A DNA stretch of 64,000 nucleotides from a virus. Position numbers and translations under genes: made by a program. Shown here in pieces: positions 40,401 to 54,200 of this stretch (the first letter of the stretch is position 1; every line of letters starts with the position of its first letter). A model generated the notes under the pieces. It made no database searches. It had not been told where the DNA came from and was given only the letters and a program-made list of their open reading frames with translations. The DNA is taken from positions 1 through 64,000 of the IMG/VR virus record IMGVR_UViG_3300032291_001296, one strand, 5' to 3'.

Positions 40401-42196
40401 TTAGCATTGTCTAAGAATGTCTTAGCAACATTATATAAAGGTTCGAAGTTTAACTTAACATGTAAGTTACGTATAGCTCTACTAAGTTGTTCAAGCTGTT
40501 GTCTTCTAGCAAATTCTTTTTCTTCTGCTCCACCTTTCTTATATAGCTTCTCATAGTGACTTTGTAATGAGTTTACAAGACTATCTACTTGTGAATTACC
40601 TGTACTCTCAGCTAATGAAGGAACAGGAAGCAAATACATATTTGTTTCTTTCACTGCATCAAGCTTACCTATCTCAATACTTGTTGGAACAAGTGGAGAT
40701 TTTTTATCTGATGGTACAGAGTTTTCATAGTTTAATATGAAAGGAATCATTCTAGCTTTACCTATCTGATCTCTTCTAAGTCCATAGTTTTGATCAATAG
40801 TGGTGTACTCAGCCATTTGAGGAACCCACTCTCTAATCTTAAACCAAGATAGGTCAGCGTTTTCTTTACTCTTATCTACAGTGGTGAATTTCCAGTCAAG
40901 TGTATCCACTTTGAAATCTTGTGTACCATCACTTTTTTTAACAGGATATACAGCTTTGAAATCCACTGCAGAAGCAATCATACCTTTCACTTTAGTATTA
41001 ACCACTTTTTTCTCTATAAGAAATCTAGTTCCTTCTGGGTAGGAGTTAATTAATGTTTGTGCAAATTCTCCAAGTTTAATTTGAAGACCTGCACTAAGTT
41101 TAGATGAAATAGGAGTGCTACCAAATTCATCTCTTATGTATCCATCTTTATCTATAAGATTAGTAAGAATATATTGTTCTATGAATCTATGTCCTTCTGA
41201 TCCCCAATCTCTTTTTTGTTCATCTACAAGTTTTTCAGCATCTGTTCTTTCAAACTTCTTATTGAATAGAGCTTTAACTTTCTCTGTTACAGATTGAGCC
41301 ACTCTTGTTCCTTGATATTTGTAATGTCGTTTATCTTCAACTGAATCAGGGAATAACTCAAGACTATCATTATGTTCATTAACTGTATTAACATAATCAT
41401 CCATTCTTTTCTTAACATCATCATCTATGTTAAAGAATATTCCCTTTTCTTTTATATCAGCAAATGTACCAATCACTTTACCATCTACAATTGTATAAGC
41501 TGCAGTGTTGAATATATCAATATTAGATTTGCTATACACTCCTCTAATATAATCAAGAATAGTTTCCCACCATCTTTGAATCATTGATCTAGTTTCTTCT
41601 TGCATTAAATCTGAAGAAGTATTTGGATCTCCAGGAGTATAATCAAGTACTTGAGCTATAAGTTGGTCAACAGCTTCTTTTTTAATCTTACGAATGTTTG
41701 GTTTACCATCAGGTAGTTGATATTCTTTTATTCCTTTATATTTATCAAAAACTTGTTTGTAGATTTTGAATCTATCTATCTTACTAATAAGTTCTGTTAT
41801 AAGTCTTGGATTAGTTTGTTCTAGAATAGCTGTAGCAACGTGAATGATCTCTTGTGATACAACTACATCTTCCACTCCTTGTGCAACAGCTATCACTCCT
41901 TTAACAAGATCAGAAAGTCCAGTTACACCTTTTAAATCTATATCTGGATTATGTTTAGCATAATCGTCTAATGATACAAAGTCTATGCCCATTTCTTTAG
42001 CAGAAGCTTTTAAAACATCTAGCGTTTGCTTTGATGATTTATCTTCTTTGACAATATCTGATAGCTTAGGAAAGTTATCTAAACCATTAGATTCCTGCCA
42101 CAAAGAAACCTTTGCAGCAAGAACTATTGGATTGATATTAGATTGTTCAGCTAGTGCTTTGAACTCTGGTGAGTTTTTATTTATGCAATGTGCCAT
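37454..42196 (-). CDS. 1580-aa virion/ejection protein with PD-(D/E)XK nuclease signature
   Basis: A RecB/Cas4-like nuclease signature is visible between about residues 330 and 440: H336-x3-E340 in SEGHRFIEQYI, E395 in LIEKKVV, D412 in ASAVDFKA, and D434-W-K436 in LDWKFTT. Upstream, SQEIIHVATAIL (about 115) resembles a degenerate metallopeptidase-like helix. The remainder is long, helical and Lys/Glu-rich, with a hydrophobic LKLLLILMASLMAAKAA helix near residue 1445. By position beside the virion RNA polymerase it corresponds to crAss-like cargo proteins that enter the host with the DNA. Stop TAA; 9 nt from the upstream gene. Confidence 0.65.
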   Translation of the reverse strand: MAHCINKNSPEFKALAEQSNINPIVLAAKVSLWQESNGLDNFPKLSDIVKEDKSSKQTLDVLKASAKEMGIDFVSLDDYAKHNPDIDLKGVTGLSDLVKGVIAVAQGVEDVVVSQEIIHVATAILEQTNPRLITELISKIDRFKIYKQVFDKYKGIKEYQLPDGKPNIRKIKKEAVDQLIAQVLDYTPGDPNTSSDLMQEETRSMIQRWWETILDYIRGVYSKSNIDIFNTAAYTIVDGKVIGTFADIKEKGIFFNIDDDVKKRMDDYVNTVNEHNDSLELFPDSVEDKRHYKYQGTRVAQSVTEKVKALFNKKFERTDAEKLVDEQKRDWGSEGHRFIEQYILTNLIDKDGYIRDEFGSTPISSKLSAGLQIKLGEFAQTLINSYPEGTRFLIEKKVVNTKVKGMIASAVDFKAVYPVKKSDGTQDFKVDTLDWKFTTVDKSKENADLSWFKIREWVPQMAEYTTIDQNYGLRRDQIGKARMIPFILNYENSVPSDKKSPLVPTSIEIGKLDAVKETNMYLLPVPSLAESTGNSQVDSLVNSLQSHYEKLYKKGGAEEKEFARRQQLEQLSRAIRNLHVKLNFEPLYNVAKTFLDNAKTTIADFEKLDYNNLDEAALKQGLKELLEYQKSANKFASMDEVFLSQYPKQGMTEENKKVLAGLEDITKSTARMQEKILDLMKIYTANLAVKQGIVSETNKMSVTEAEAQISAWAKTWAEGTKLSAKLVKLASNLLMNAASMVNREASKQIKTFGDLLIPLEQSARQQGKNAFDLIGKMTPSGPELIKKIDKDFLDEVKEAKTDKDKGFLMSVMDMDKFNTLAKEYIDKNLQVINNTVYSLDNEENVRLKEMHKSNLRNSIDINREKFNGYNDYNFNRLFNQAMIEEGHYSKEYENMAKNEAALNMWKFLTALNEKGKQLGYLQNKSISFFPLIEATTLEKFGNTSNILGETGDFFKGLYSSRINEEQNMSKIDPETGKVKKVIPKYFTKTDKAVNQLSTDLNKVGTLWIKALLDYESAINLEDTLQTLLAVENAKGSLVLDENGSVQFDSSNRPIVQQENRNYAILEAVVDDGLYKLEQDLSSIGNIGIANIAGKLSKTEEGKQKSVVNLKKGLRNADTLVRALGVGLKPLIATANAFGGNFQAYINAGGLYKFWTDFLPNEAKVTSNRLSLIEKGLLHMMVPLNEDVVTEERRKIAKKQGLLNYLSTWSFSDVMMATNAFPEKKMQLANALSIIENSMVKDGKIVNIRQYLAEQDRQVKYDMSESERRNLEKTFEQRVKELRESSSLIKTAKIEGDEVVIPGVSEEELAKFRTKIVEYGRKLNGQMNRDNKAGYRRDAILTSFMMFKTWIPKLVSEHIGEMSKNVEVGNWEYGRTRAFIKTWAYLGKTNIFKIREIINGSEEGLKILDDMLEEKRQEYFRKTGQELDITKEEFYDLMRKELTSQMKELKLLLILMASLMAAKAAEPPEDASDLEKNRYKWWAKMLNKISDEVTFYYDPRSFEGMTKGSVLPSLTLLTKVERVFIQFSKEFGDEPDKAHPGKAIFNLIPGLSQWQTEVWPFIDPEGAKAWGIRVSGESRTQ

Positions 42197-42205
42197 TTGA
42201 TATTA

Positions 42206-45200
42206 TTATTGATTACAACCTTGATCTTCTTGGTCTTTTATAGTTTTCTTTTCTTCAGGAGTTGTAGCATCCCATTCTTCTTGTGTTACACTATCAGGTT
42301 TTTCACTTACAGTTTCTGTAGGTTCAACTATCACTTCAGAAATACCTTGATATATCATTACAACATCATTGTCACTCACCTCACCTGATTTGATTTGTTT
42401 ACCTTGAGCATCTGTAGCTTTCTCTACTTTCTCATATCCATTATCTAATACAGATGATCTTTCGTAATCATAATATTCCTGAGCTCTGAATGAATCTCCC
42501 CATGCGTTGATAGCTTTGAAGATGTGTTTCACATACACCTTTCCATTTTTTTCAGTTACATCAACCAATGGAATTGGATTACCTTTCTCGTCTTTTGTAT
42601 ATACTTTTTGTAATAACACTTTATGTATGTGAGAGTAGTCTCCATTTTTCTTTCTTTTCATTCTTTCTGCATAAGGAATAGAATCTTCCCAGCTATATGT
42701 AATGAAATCATTTCTTCCATCACCAAAAGGACTAATACCTATCACCATTGGAAGAGCTCCATTATTCATAGCTTTCTTCAATTGTCCAGGTGTAAAGTAT
42801 TGATTAGGATCATATAAGTTAGCACCTCTTCCATAATTAGATTTATTCAATAGCATCTTAGCTTTCATAAATGGAATGATGGTATAATTATTCCAGTTAT
42901 TTCTTTCAAAAACACGTAGCTTTTGGAAGTCAGCTAAGTTAGGCATATTTTCTAAATTAGACAATGTTTGATTATATATTTCTTTGAAATCTTTATAAGG
43001 AAGAAGGTTAGTGAAAGCAATAGGAGAATTAGTAAGTCCTGATTGAATTACAGCAAGTCTTACAAGTTTTCCATAAAGATCTTTTCCTTCACCATCTAAA
43101 TACTTTTTCAATTCTTCAAATCCATATATGATAAGGTTTTGATCATACACTTTATTATCTCTTCCTGCAATATATAGATTATCAGCTTTACCTTCTTTAA
43201 TACCAGCTTCCATCTTAATAGAGTTAAGAATGATGTTATTGAATAATGGATGATCCTCTTTAGGAGCAATTCCTTTGTGTTTGTTTCCTAATATAGAATC
43301 TCTGAAGTTAATGATCTGTTGAGCAGCACTTTCTTTTGTACTGGTTCCTAATAATATATTTGCAACATTAATATTAATGTTTCTATCAGTTTGTACAGCC
43401 CAGTCAAAAAGATCATTCACTGCTTTCTGACTCACCTTAACAAACTCTCTATCACTTAGTTTCACATAAGGAGTTAACACTTCTTCCATTACAGATCTTA
43501 CATTAACTTTATCAGATATAAGGATTTCAGAAAACGCATCTCTTACATTAAATATAGTGTCTTTAAGAACTCCTTTAAATGAACTACTTAATAGTTTATC
43601 TACAGAAGAGATGATAGATTTTCTAGCTTTCTCTAATTGAAGTCTTTTCTTAAATACTATATATGGATCATTGATTACAGCAGTATCAAAGTTAGATCCT
43701 TGTACTACATCAAACAATTGAGATGCCATTTTAGAATACTTGATAAACTCTTTTAGTATGTATTGCTGTTGTAGTTTTTGAATACCATCCATTTCATTTT
43801 TCATTCCAGCTTTATTATACTTAAGCATTTTAAATAGATCAGCTTCTGATGGAATTCCAGAAATAGTAGGTCTTTGTTTAACAGGTATAGATGATTCATA
43901 TGCCTCTAATGTAGAGTTCATTATACCATCATTAAATAACCACGTGTATCCATTGTTATCTAATGAACGTAGGTAGTCTTTAATGATAGGTTGGTTCATG
44001 AAATACGCAACAGTATTTACAGGTACACCAACTTTAATTAAGAATAACCAAGTGGAAGCTACGTTTTGTGTAGCACCAAGTCTCATAATCCATGGACCCT
44101 TAGAGATATCCACATATCCATCTATGAACTGTCCAATGATATCAGATATATATTTACCAGCTTTGTTCTTAATTAATGATAGAGTAGGTCTTATTTTACC
44201 ATCAACTACAATTGTATTATACTCTTCAAAGTTAATATTTGGATCAGTAGCAAATGTATTTGAAAGTGGATTACCACCTAGTATTTCTCTATCTACAGGG
44301 TCAACATCTTTTAATTTATCAAAATCAATATATGTTGCAACACGTTGATTATCAGCATTGTTAGTTTGACCAGTAGCAGCAATACCAATTGCATATTTAC
44401 CAGATACAAACGCTTGTCTTAAAGCAGACATAAATGTTCTACTTAACATGTTTCCTACATTACCATAGTCAATCTCTGGATTACCCATCTCTTCATTAAT
44501 CTCTATAGATAGATTCTTCATCTCATCTGCAGAGTTAGGTTTGATTAAGTTTTCAAAGTTTGATTCATGACTAACTAAGTTCTGTAATGATTGAATATAT
44601 GCATTCTCAAGAGATTGTTTATACCATACCTCTGCTTGTTGTTCTGCCCAAACTTCAGTTAATGCTTCATCTGTAAGCTTTTCTAATTTTCCTTGTTTCT
44701 CTTGGATAGTTTTAATTAATTGAGCTTGTACCTCATCAGCATCTAATTGACCATCTTGAACTTGTTCTGGGAACCAATCAGTGATGATAGGTAACCATTT
44801 GTTTCTAGTGTAGTCATCAGCTGTACTATCTATAATATTTTGGAATATTTCATAAGTACCTTTAGATGAGTTTACAGATTTTGCTTGTTTGTAGATTTCT
44901 GCATTATTATTTTCAATAGCTATAGCTTTGAATTTATCAATAGCTTGTTGACCATATCCTAAGAAAGGAACCATTCTTAATTTTCCTGAAGCATCAGAAT
45001 ATACATTCTTTAAGTAGATCGATAATTTATCGATATCAAAATCCGATCCAACCTTCTTAACAAGAGCTGAAGGAACAACAACGTTATCACCAAAGTCTTT
45101 TGGTAAGAATTGTTTGATAACAAAACTATCAATAGAGTTTTGTTTCTGTGTAGGAATACGATATCCAATACCAGATAATATAGACTTACCTTCGTCTGTA

Positions 45201-48200
45201 TCGTTTAGATAATCAAGAAGTTCTTTATCTGACATGTTTCTAGTTTGAGCATTGTCAAACCATCTAGAAATCATTATCTCACATACACGCTCACCATCTG
45301 CATTTTTATAAAACTTAAGTATATCAGATGTATAGCTGTATTTAACATTTCCTTTCTTGTCTTTGAATTCTTTTCCTTGAATACGATTAGACTCAAGAAG
45401 TGTAGAAGGAATCTGTACCTTCATACCTCCTGTTATTTTTTGAGAAGCAATGTTTTTATCAGCAATAGAATAAAGAATATTTCTAATTTGTTGGTATGCA
45501 GGAGTAGCTTCTAATACAACATCACCAGATTTAAATCCTTCAAGAGCGTCAGTGATATTATCATTCACCTCTCTCTTCAATATCTCATCACTTAATGTTT
45601 TGATCAGTTTGTCTTTATCTAATATGGTGAATGTAGCTTTACCATTTTCATCAACTCCTTGTGTAATACCAAGTTTTTTCAATAGAGTTTTATATCCTTC
45701 CTCTATCTTAGCTTCAAGAAGTCTTTGGTTGTTTGCTATCTCTTTGTATAATGGAGAAGCTTTTTCTTTTTCTGCTTCTGTTTTAAGCTCACCCCATGCA
45801 ACAAAACGTTCATTGATATCTTCAATAACATTTCCTTTCTTATCTTTAATCTCAAAGTCAATTGGTACACCAGCATCCATGAAGTCCATGGTTACAAGTT
45901 TTGTAATCTGAGATCCTTGAGTTACTACTGGGTTATCTTTAGAAGGAACCTCAGTTTGTAATCCCATAATAGAGAATGGAATGTTATTTAACTCTTTAAA
46001 AGAAGCTTCATTGAATTCTCCTGAAGGAAGATAAAGAGGAGTAGCTTCACCAGCTCCCACTTTTCTACCTGATGCATATACAGCATAATCTGCATTCTCT
46101 CTTTGCATTTTATTATACATCTTAATTGCATTTGAATCAGGATTTAATTCATGCATTATTCTAAATGATAATGGAACCAAAGCGAACTTATCTAATACAA
46201 CATCATTGTAGTTTTGTCCATCCACTTTATTTCCTGATACAATAGGTTTAATAGCAGTGTAAAGACTTCTTATGTTAGGATTTTTTCCAACGTATCTAAC
46301 TTCACCAGATGAGTCAGTTGTCTTTTTAATATTAAATGCTTTCTCCTCATCAGTAAGAACAAGTCCTTGATTTCTTTTTTCTTCTTCTGTTAACCCTTCG
46401 CCTTTAACAACTTTCTCATATGCTATATCATATCTATATTGTTTCTCTTTAGCATCATTCCATTGACCTGTACGAAGAAGGAATACACGAGTTGCTTTCA
46501 ATGAAATCAATCCACCACCATCTGTTTCTTCATATGCTTTCATGTATTCTTCAAAGTCTGCAGTAGAGAATACATCATCAATCACTGTAGATACAAAATG
46601 ATCTACATTCATATCTGTATATCCTATATCTCCAGGAGCAAACCCTTTATTGTATTGCTCATTTAATGCAGAATTAACTTTGTTAGAACCATATAATAAA
46701 GCTTGTCTAGGTGAGTTAAAGTTTTTAATACGTTTCAACTCATCATTATATTGATAAGGATCTGAATAAACAAGTTTATGCATCTCTATATTAGCTATCA
46801 TATAGTTAGTAGATAACACTTTCAACTTGTTCTCATATTCTTCTTTTGATAAAACATCATCTTCAGAGAATGATAATCCTTCAGTTTCTACTCCTTCAGC
46901 AGTCGTGTATACAGCACCAAATTCTCTAAGTACTCTATCTGTAGTTGATGCATCTTGAGCTATGAAACTATTAACAGCAGCGTTTATTTCTTTCTTATTA
47001 TCTTCATATAGTTTTTCTGCAGATTTTTTAGAATTAGTTTTAGACATAATCTGATTATGTAGCTTATCTCCTAGAATAGATTTGAAGAAACGTAAGTCTG
47101 TTGATTTTCTATCACCAACTACTTTTCTTCCATCTCTAGCAAGTGCCACTTCAGCCATAAAATAATTTCTAAAAATCTCTAAGTGCTTACCATTTTTAAA
47201 TGCTTCTTCTGTAACAAATGGATCATCCTCATTATGCATCTTAATAGCATGCTCAATAGAAGCATCTCCTGGTACAAGGTTCTCATATATACCTCCTAGG
47301 TTAAGATTGATTCCTTGTAAGAATCTTTGTTTAGCAGAAAGCTTAGAACTCTCTTTCTTGTTACCAGTTTGTTCATTAACTGTTCCATCAATGAACACAG
47401 GTTTCATAAGATCTTCTGTACCAGCAATACGTCCACCATCACCATCTTCTGCTAAGTCAAACATCTTATTTAACATCACGCTACTATCTTTAGCAAATAC
47501 GTCTGTTAATAAATAGCTGTATGAAGAGAACCCTTTAGTTGCATCATTTAACTGTCTGATGTTACTTAATTTAGAAAGTACATCATGAATAGAACTAATA
47601 GCATTAGTTCCAATAAATGATTGTGTACGCTCTCCATTGATATTGAAATATGTACTTTCAAAATCAGGGTTTTCAAGAATAGCTTTTATAGTTCCTAATT
47701 GAGTAAGACGTTTATCTATATCCAATGTCTTAGCACTAAGTGTAGCAACATCTTCTAATCCAGCTAAACTTTTTTGAATTCCTTCTACAGCTTTTCTAAA
47801 TAATCTAAGTTGATCAGGATTCAAACTATTTTTAATTTGGTCTCCAGTCATTGGTTTTTTAGAATCTCCTATGATAAAGTTTATTCCCATACCTTGCAAG
47901 AATGCAACATATTGATCTAATTGACCTGAATTAAATTTAATGTTTTTAGTAATTGTTTTAGGATTGTATTTTTGTGTTTTAGTGTTGTAGAATAAATAAT
48001 CATTGTTATCTGTTCTAGTTGCTTCAATGATGTTATTAATCATCTCACGCTTAGCTTGTCTAGCAGCTCCACTTAATACAGAGTTACCAATCACCACTTC
48101 ACCTGAAGGAAGAATAAACACTGTAACAACATCTGCATTCTGTTTCTTCATTGCGTTCCAGAAAGCTGTCATTAATTGAAGATCATGTTGTTTCAATGAA

Positions 48201-51200
48201 TCCCAATTAATTTTTTCTTTAATAGAACTTCCTCCTGTTAAACGTCTATATAAAACTTCAAAGTTTGGATTAGCTTTAGCCATTGCTCTAAGTCTCTCAA
48301 ACATCTCATCAACATTTACAGAATCATGTAATGAATTCATTAATGTAACAAATGCTTGATCTGCAGGCATTAATACAACACCACCAACTGTAGAGATTTC
48401 AGGAATAATTTCACCTTTAACTATTTTAGTTTTAGGAAGTGTAGCTAATAAAAGTTTTACTACACGGTTTGCTTTTCTGAAAGAGTCAATCTTTCTAGCA
48501 TCCATGTAATCTGATTTACCAGAATTGTCTTCATCGTTTAAGTTAAGCTCATCGTTCTCATCAAACTCAATAGCATAAGACTTAAGATGCTCTTCGTGTT
48601 TCTCAACAATAGCAGGCCAATCTTTTTTGATGTTATCAAATAAATCTTTTAAAGCATTGATCTCTGGAGTGATCTCTTTTTCTGTTTTTGTTTTATCATC
48701 TACTTGTGCATATAACTGATCTCTAAGTTCAAGAACACAATCTTCTAAAATCTCTTGTTTAAGTCTAGCATATAGCTGAGCTTTCTTAGGTTTCTCCACT
48801 TCAAAAAGACTTTGACTAGTTTGAGATAGATAAGACAATGTACTGTATGTCATGTGTTGAATAATATCATGCAATTGTGTAGCAGGGATATTTTTCACTT
48901 TAAGTCTGAACTCAGACGTTTCATCACCTTCAGCAGATTCTATATCTTGAATACCTTTATTAGCATAAGATAGTTTTGTTTCAAATGGATTGTATTGTGC
49001 ATAGTATCCATTACCTATCTTAGCAAATAACTCTTTTGTATTTGTTTGAGCTTTTTCTCCTGTAAAGAAACCTTTAATGAAGTCAATCAACTCAGAGAAC
49101 ATTCTACCAATTAATCCTTTTGATGCCATTGGTTTACCTAACTTATCAGCAAGAACAGCATCTCTGAATTCCTCAGCAAGTTGTTCTTTAATTTGATCAG
49201 CTATAGCATATTTATATTCAACTCTTTCACCAGTCTCTCTATCTATAAATGATCCTTTTCTTTTTCTGAACTCATCAAGAATAGCTTGTTTCTCTTCAGG
49301 ACCAGCAAACATTTTCCATACAGCTTCAAACACCTCATGATAAGCAGTACCTATCTCAGCATTTTCATATACGTATATAGCAGCATTATGAAACATACCC
49401 CAAGCTTCTCTACCATTAGTAGCTTGAATGATATTCTTCACTCTATATATAGGAACATTTGGCATCACCTTTTTAATAAACTCTCCCACCTTATTCCAGT
49501 TCTCTGGAACAATAGTATCCATTTTATTTGTGATAGCTAGTCTATATAGTTTTCTTGATCCTTTTGATTTAGGTTTAGCAGGTGTATTCCAGGTAACATC
49601 ATCATCCTCTTCTATTTGTTCAGGAGTTATTTCTTCTTTACCTTCTATATCAGAAACTTCTTCTTCTACTACAGGAGCTGGATCAGCAACTGGAGGAAGA
49701 TTTGGAACTTGTTGTTGTACAAGTTGTGGAGCTATTTTCTTTTCAATAGCTTTAATTAAAATGTTAGCTGCTTTGTTATGATCTACTTTCTTTTGTTCAG
49801 CTAAGTTAATAATAGCATCTGCAGACTCATCTAGATTGATATCCACTTCACCTTGCTCATTAGCAAAGTACATAACTGTTCCATAGTCAGTTTCTAATAT
49901 ATTAGGAGTGGCATCATCAAAATTAACAACTTCATCACTCACTGCAGCAGCTGGTTTAGCTACAGGAGCAGGTGCAACAGGTGCAGGTTCTGTAGCAGTT
50001 TGTGTAGCTGCAGGTTTATTAATTTTATTCTCAACAGCTTTTATTAAGTTACTAATTGCCCAGTTTTGAGCTTCCTCATCTGATTTTCCAACAGCAGTCT
50101 TTTTCTTTGCTAATTCAAGAATAGCATCTTCAGAAGCTTCTAAATCAAGTCCTACGTTACCTTCTTCATCTACAGTGAATACGATATCTCCTAGATCAGG
50201 ATTGTTAATTGTATTAGGTGTAATACCATCAAATGCAAATTCTTCTTTAGCTGTAGACTTATCTTGTGAAATAACTGGTTGAACAGCAACTACAGCTGGT
50301 TCTGGTTTAACATATGTTCTACCTGTACTATTCAATGTGAAATAGATTCCATCTCTATTAGTAGGTTGACTTTCTGTAATAGGTCTAAACTGTGTAGCTA
50401 ATGGAAGTTCTTTATTATCTCTAGCTATAGTTAATTTACCATTAGCATCAGGAGCTTTATCTGATAATAAATAAGTTTGGTAGTTAGGCCATTCTCTATT
50501 TATAGGATTTCCTTCAGAGTCAATGCCTGTGATTTCATAGTATGGATTATTCCATCCATCACTGTTCACTCTTAAAGAGTCTGTATTATTATACATCTCT
50601 TTAAGTAATGAAATGATAGCATCTTTATTATTTTGTAATGATGTAGGTGTAAAGTCAAAGTATTCTTTTGAATCTTTAGCAAGACCAGACATAAATAATT
50701 TTACAACTGGTTCACCATTATCATCTTTAACTGTTTCAAACCAGATGTTGTTATATCCTGCAGGTTTTCTTTTTCCACTTTGATCTTTTGCAATACCCCA
50801 ATAAACTACAGATTTTAACCAATTGAATAAGTCTTTAGAACTATCATTTATTTCACCATCTCTTAAAGCATTCTTTGTAATCTGATGCATTACATCAAAT
50901 ATAGTATTAGCTTCTTTGTCAGTGAATTTTCTATTGAATAATTTAGCTAGTCCTCTTCCAGGTATTCTTAAGAACACTCTACCAGTAGGAGTTGCAAAAG
51001 TTACTGATCCTTCAGATACAGATTCACCTGTTGTAGCCACCTCAACTACAGGAGATTTTCTTAATCCTGATTGAGTTACAAGACCTGCAGCTTGTGCAGA
51101 AGTTCTTGCTGCTTTATTTGTAACTTCATTTCCTGCTTGATCTTTATATGTAACAAGTTGTGGTTGACCAAATGAAGCAGAGAAATCTTGCATATCATCT

Positions 51201-54200
51201 GCAGTTAACTCCACTTTAGATAATTGATCAGCAGACCATTCTTTATATTGTTGTTTTAATGATTCTTGTTCTTCAGTTAATGAACCATCTTCAGTTTCTT
51301 TTCTAAACATAGAATAAGTCTCACCATCATATGTAGCTGTAAGATCTGTGTTTGGAAATACTTGATAGATAGCATTGTTGATTTTATCTTCATCATTAAG
51401 AATAGGTTGACCATTTTGATCTACTACAGAGAAAGATCCATCTAGGTTATCTTGTACTACAACCATGTAGATGATTTCAGCTTTAGCTCTTTCTTTTCTT
51501 TCTCCCTCTGCCATATCTTGAAGGAAGTTTTCTGTAAGCCCAGGAAGAATATCATCTTCAGTTTTAGTTGTAACAATCATTCCTTTAAGTTGATTCTTAT
51601 TAGGGAATGTTTCTAACTTATTACCAAAGAAGTTTACTCTCTGTTGATGAGGAACTAAATCATTAGTTGGTTTTGTTCCACCTACTACTGAAAAGTTATC
51701 TTTCTTAGCCATAGGCTCATAAGATTCTTTACCAAAGAAGTTTTGAATAGCAGTGGTAAGTGTACCAAGAAGATTCTTTTTCAACGTTTCATTATCACGC
51801 ATTCTCTTCTCTTCAGCTTCTCTAGCTTTCTCATCTTCAGCAAATTGTTGGAATGTATCCAATATCTTAGCTTTAGCCATTTGCTCAGCAATAAGATTGT
51901 CTAATCCAATTTTAAGATCTGCTATTTCTTTAACAAGACTTTCTGCTTGTTTAGAAAGCTCAGGAATCTTTAACTCATCTGCAAAGTCATTTATATCAGA
52001 CTCTAGTTGTATAACCTTCTCTGTGAATCCTTGTCTATTTTCAATAAACATTCTTGCTCCTTCTTCTCCTAAGAATCTTTCTACATTAGCTTGTAGATCC
52101 TCAAGGAACAATGGAACATTAGGATTTTCTTCTTTTAATCTTTTAATATAGTCATCAAATATAGATAATGCTTTTTGTAGCATATCATCTATTTGTTGCA
52201 ATAACTTATCACTTGATTTGATAGACTCATTTGTTATATCAATAAAGTCTTCTAATGCATTGATGTCTTCTTTTAATTGTTTAATCATCTTCACACTATT
52301 CTGTGGAAGAGTCTCCATATTATCTAAGAATTCTTTAAAGAAAGGAAGTGTAGCTTCTAATTCTGCTTTCTCTTCTCTTAATGCAATGTTTTCTTTCTCA
52401 ACTGTATCACGTAAGTTAGCCAGTGTATTAGTTAATTGTTTAAGAATAGTGGTAGGTCTTTTACGAACTTTACCTGCTTTAGTAAGACTTTCTTTAGCTA
52501 TCTCAGCTTCTAAACGTTCTTGTTCTTTCTGAACAGCTTCTTTACTATTCTCTAACTTCTTATTGATTTCCTCAAGACGTTTAACAGTGTTCTCATATAA
52601 ATCAGTGATGATTCTGTTTCTTGTTTGAAGCTTTTGTGATATGGTGGTTTCAGCACTAACAAACTCATCCATAGCTTTTTGCTGTACAGCAGTTAGATTA
52701 CCAATAGGTCTGATACTAGCTCCAGAATATCCTTCTGCAGCAACAAACATTGTATTCCAAACTTCTGTTCTTTGCACTTTACCATTCTCATCTACATATA
52801 CAAATGTAAGTTTGTCTTTCTTATTGTTGTATTCTAACCTACCTTCAACTGGATCACCATTTGATTTCTTAATATTATAGTTTCTGAATACAGTGTTCTG
52901 ATGTTTCTCAAAGTAATTAAACTTCTTATCAGTCAACATCAAACTAGCTGGTGTTAAGCTATAACTTTCAAACTCTTCAGCAGATACATCTCTAACATTA
53001 CCATTAGAAGCTTTAATCTTAATGGTACCATCTTCATTAATTCCTAATACAGTTAATCTAGGTTGACGATAAACTTCTTTACCACCTGCAGAATACTCAG
53101 TCACTTTACCAAGTACATACTCTGTACCTATCTCAATGTCTCTATTACCATTTTTAGTTTTAATTGTAATAGTTTCTTTAGGACCTTCATCAATTGTTTC
53201 TAACTCTACTGGTTGTTCTTTATAGTTTTCTGGATTCTTTTTAATCTCATCATACTCTTTTACAAACATTCCTCTCTTAAGAGTCATCAATGCTGAATCA
53301 TCAAGAGCTTGAATTAAATCTTCTTTTTGATCACTAGTAAGTTTACTATCTGCTTTTATTTTAGCTAAAGCTTCTTCATAGCTTTCTTTCTTCCCTTCAG
53401 ATATATCTGAAAGAATTTGATCTAAATTATCAACGTTACCAATAAGCTTCTCAGAAACTCTAGCAATTCGTTTATCATAGTCTGCAAGTTTAGTACCAGC
53501 ATAGATTAATTTATCAATCACTGCAGGTGGATACATTTGTGAACCATCTTCATTAACTTTACCTCCATAACGTAAGCTAAGAGATTGATACATTGTTTTT
53601 ACATTGTTAGCTGTTTCTTCGAAGTTAGCTAACCTAGCCAAGTATGCTTCTTTTGTATCTGTAGCAAGAGCTTTACCTTCAGCTTGTAATTGAGAGAATC
53701 CTTCATCTGTACTAGCTAATGTTCTTTGATCATTTATATCAGCTCTAACAAGATCAAATCTACCATATTTAATACGAGGTGTTAGGTAGTTGATAATGTA
53801 ATCTGTTTCTTTATCTTTACTCTCAGTTAAGTTTCCTTGTTTTAAAAGTCTTTCTCTTTCTTCTTGAAGAGCGGTTCCTCTATTTACAGAATCAATAGTT
53901 TCTTTAGTGAAGTCTGAAAATCTGTATTGATTAAATTGCTCAACAGCTTTAGCTGTATTTGCAGCTTTTTCTTTGGCCTCCATATAATTACCTCTAGCCA
54001 TCATTATAGATCCAGATAATCCACCAATAAGAACATTCTTAGCTCCTTCATCAGAAGTAAATCCTTCTTTTATACCAACACCTATAGACTCTAACCAATC
54101 AGTAGCTTTACCATCATATTTTTTATTATAATAGTCTTGTGTACCCATTTGGACAGCATACTGAGCACCCTCTTCAAATCCTTCAGATGGAGAGAATAAA

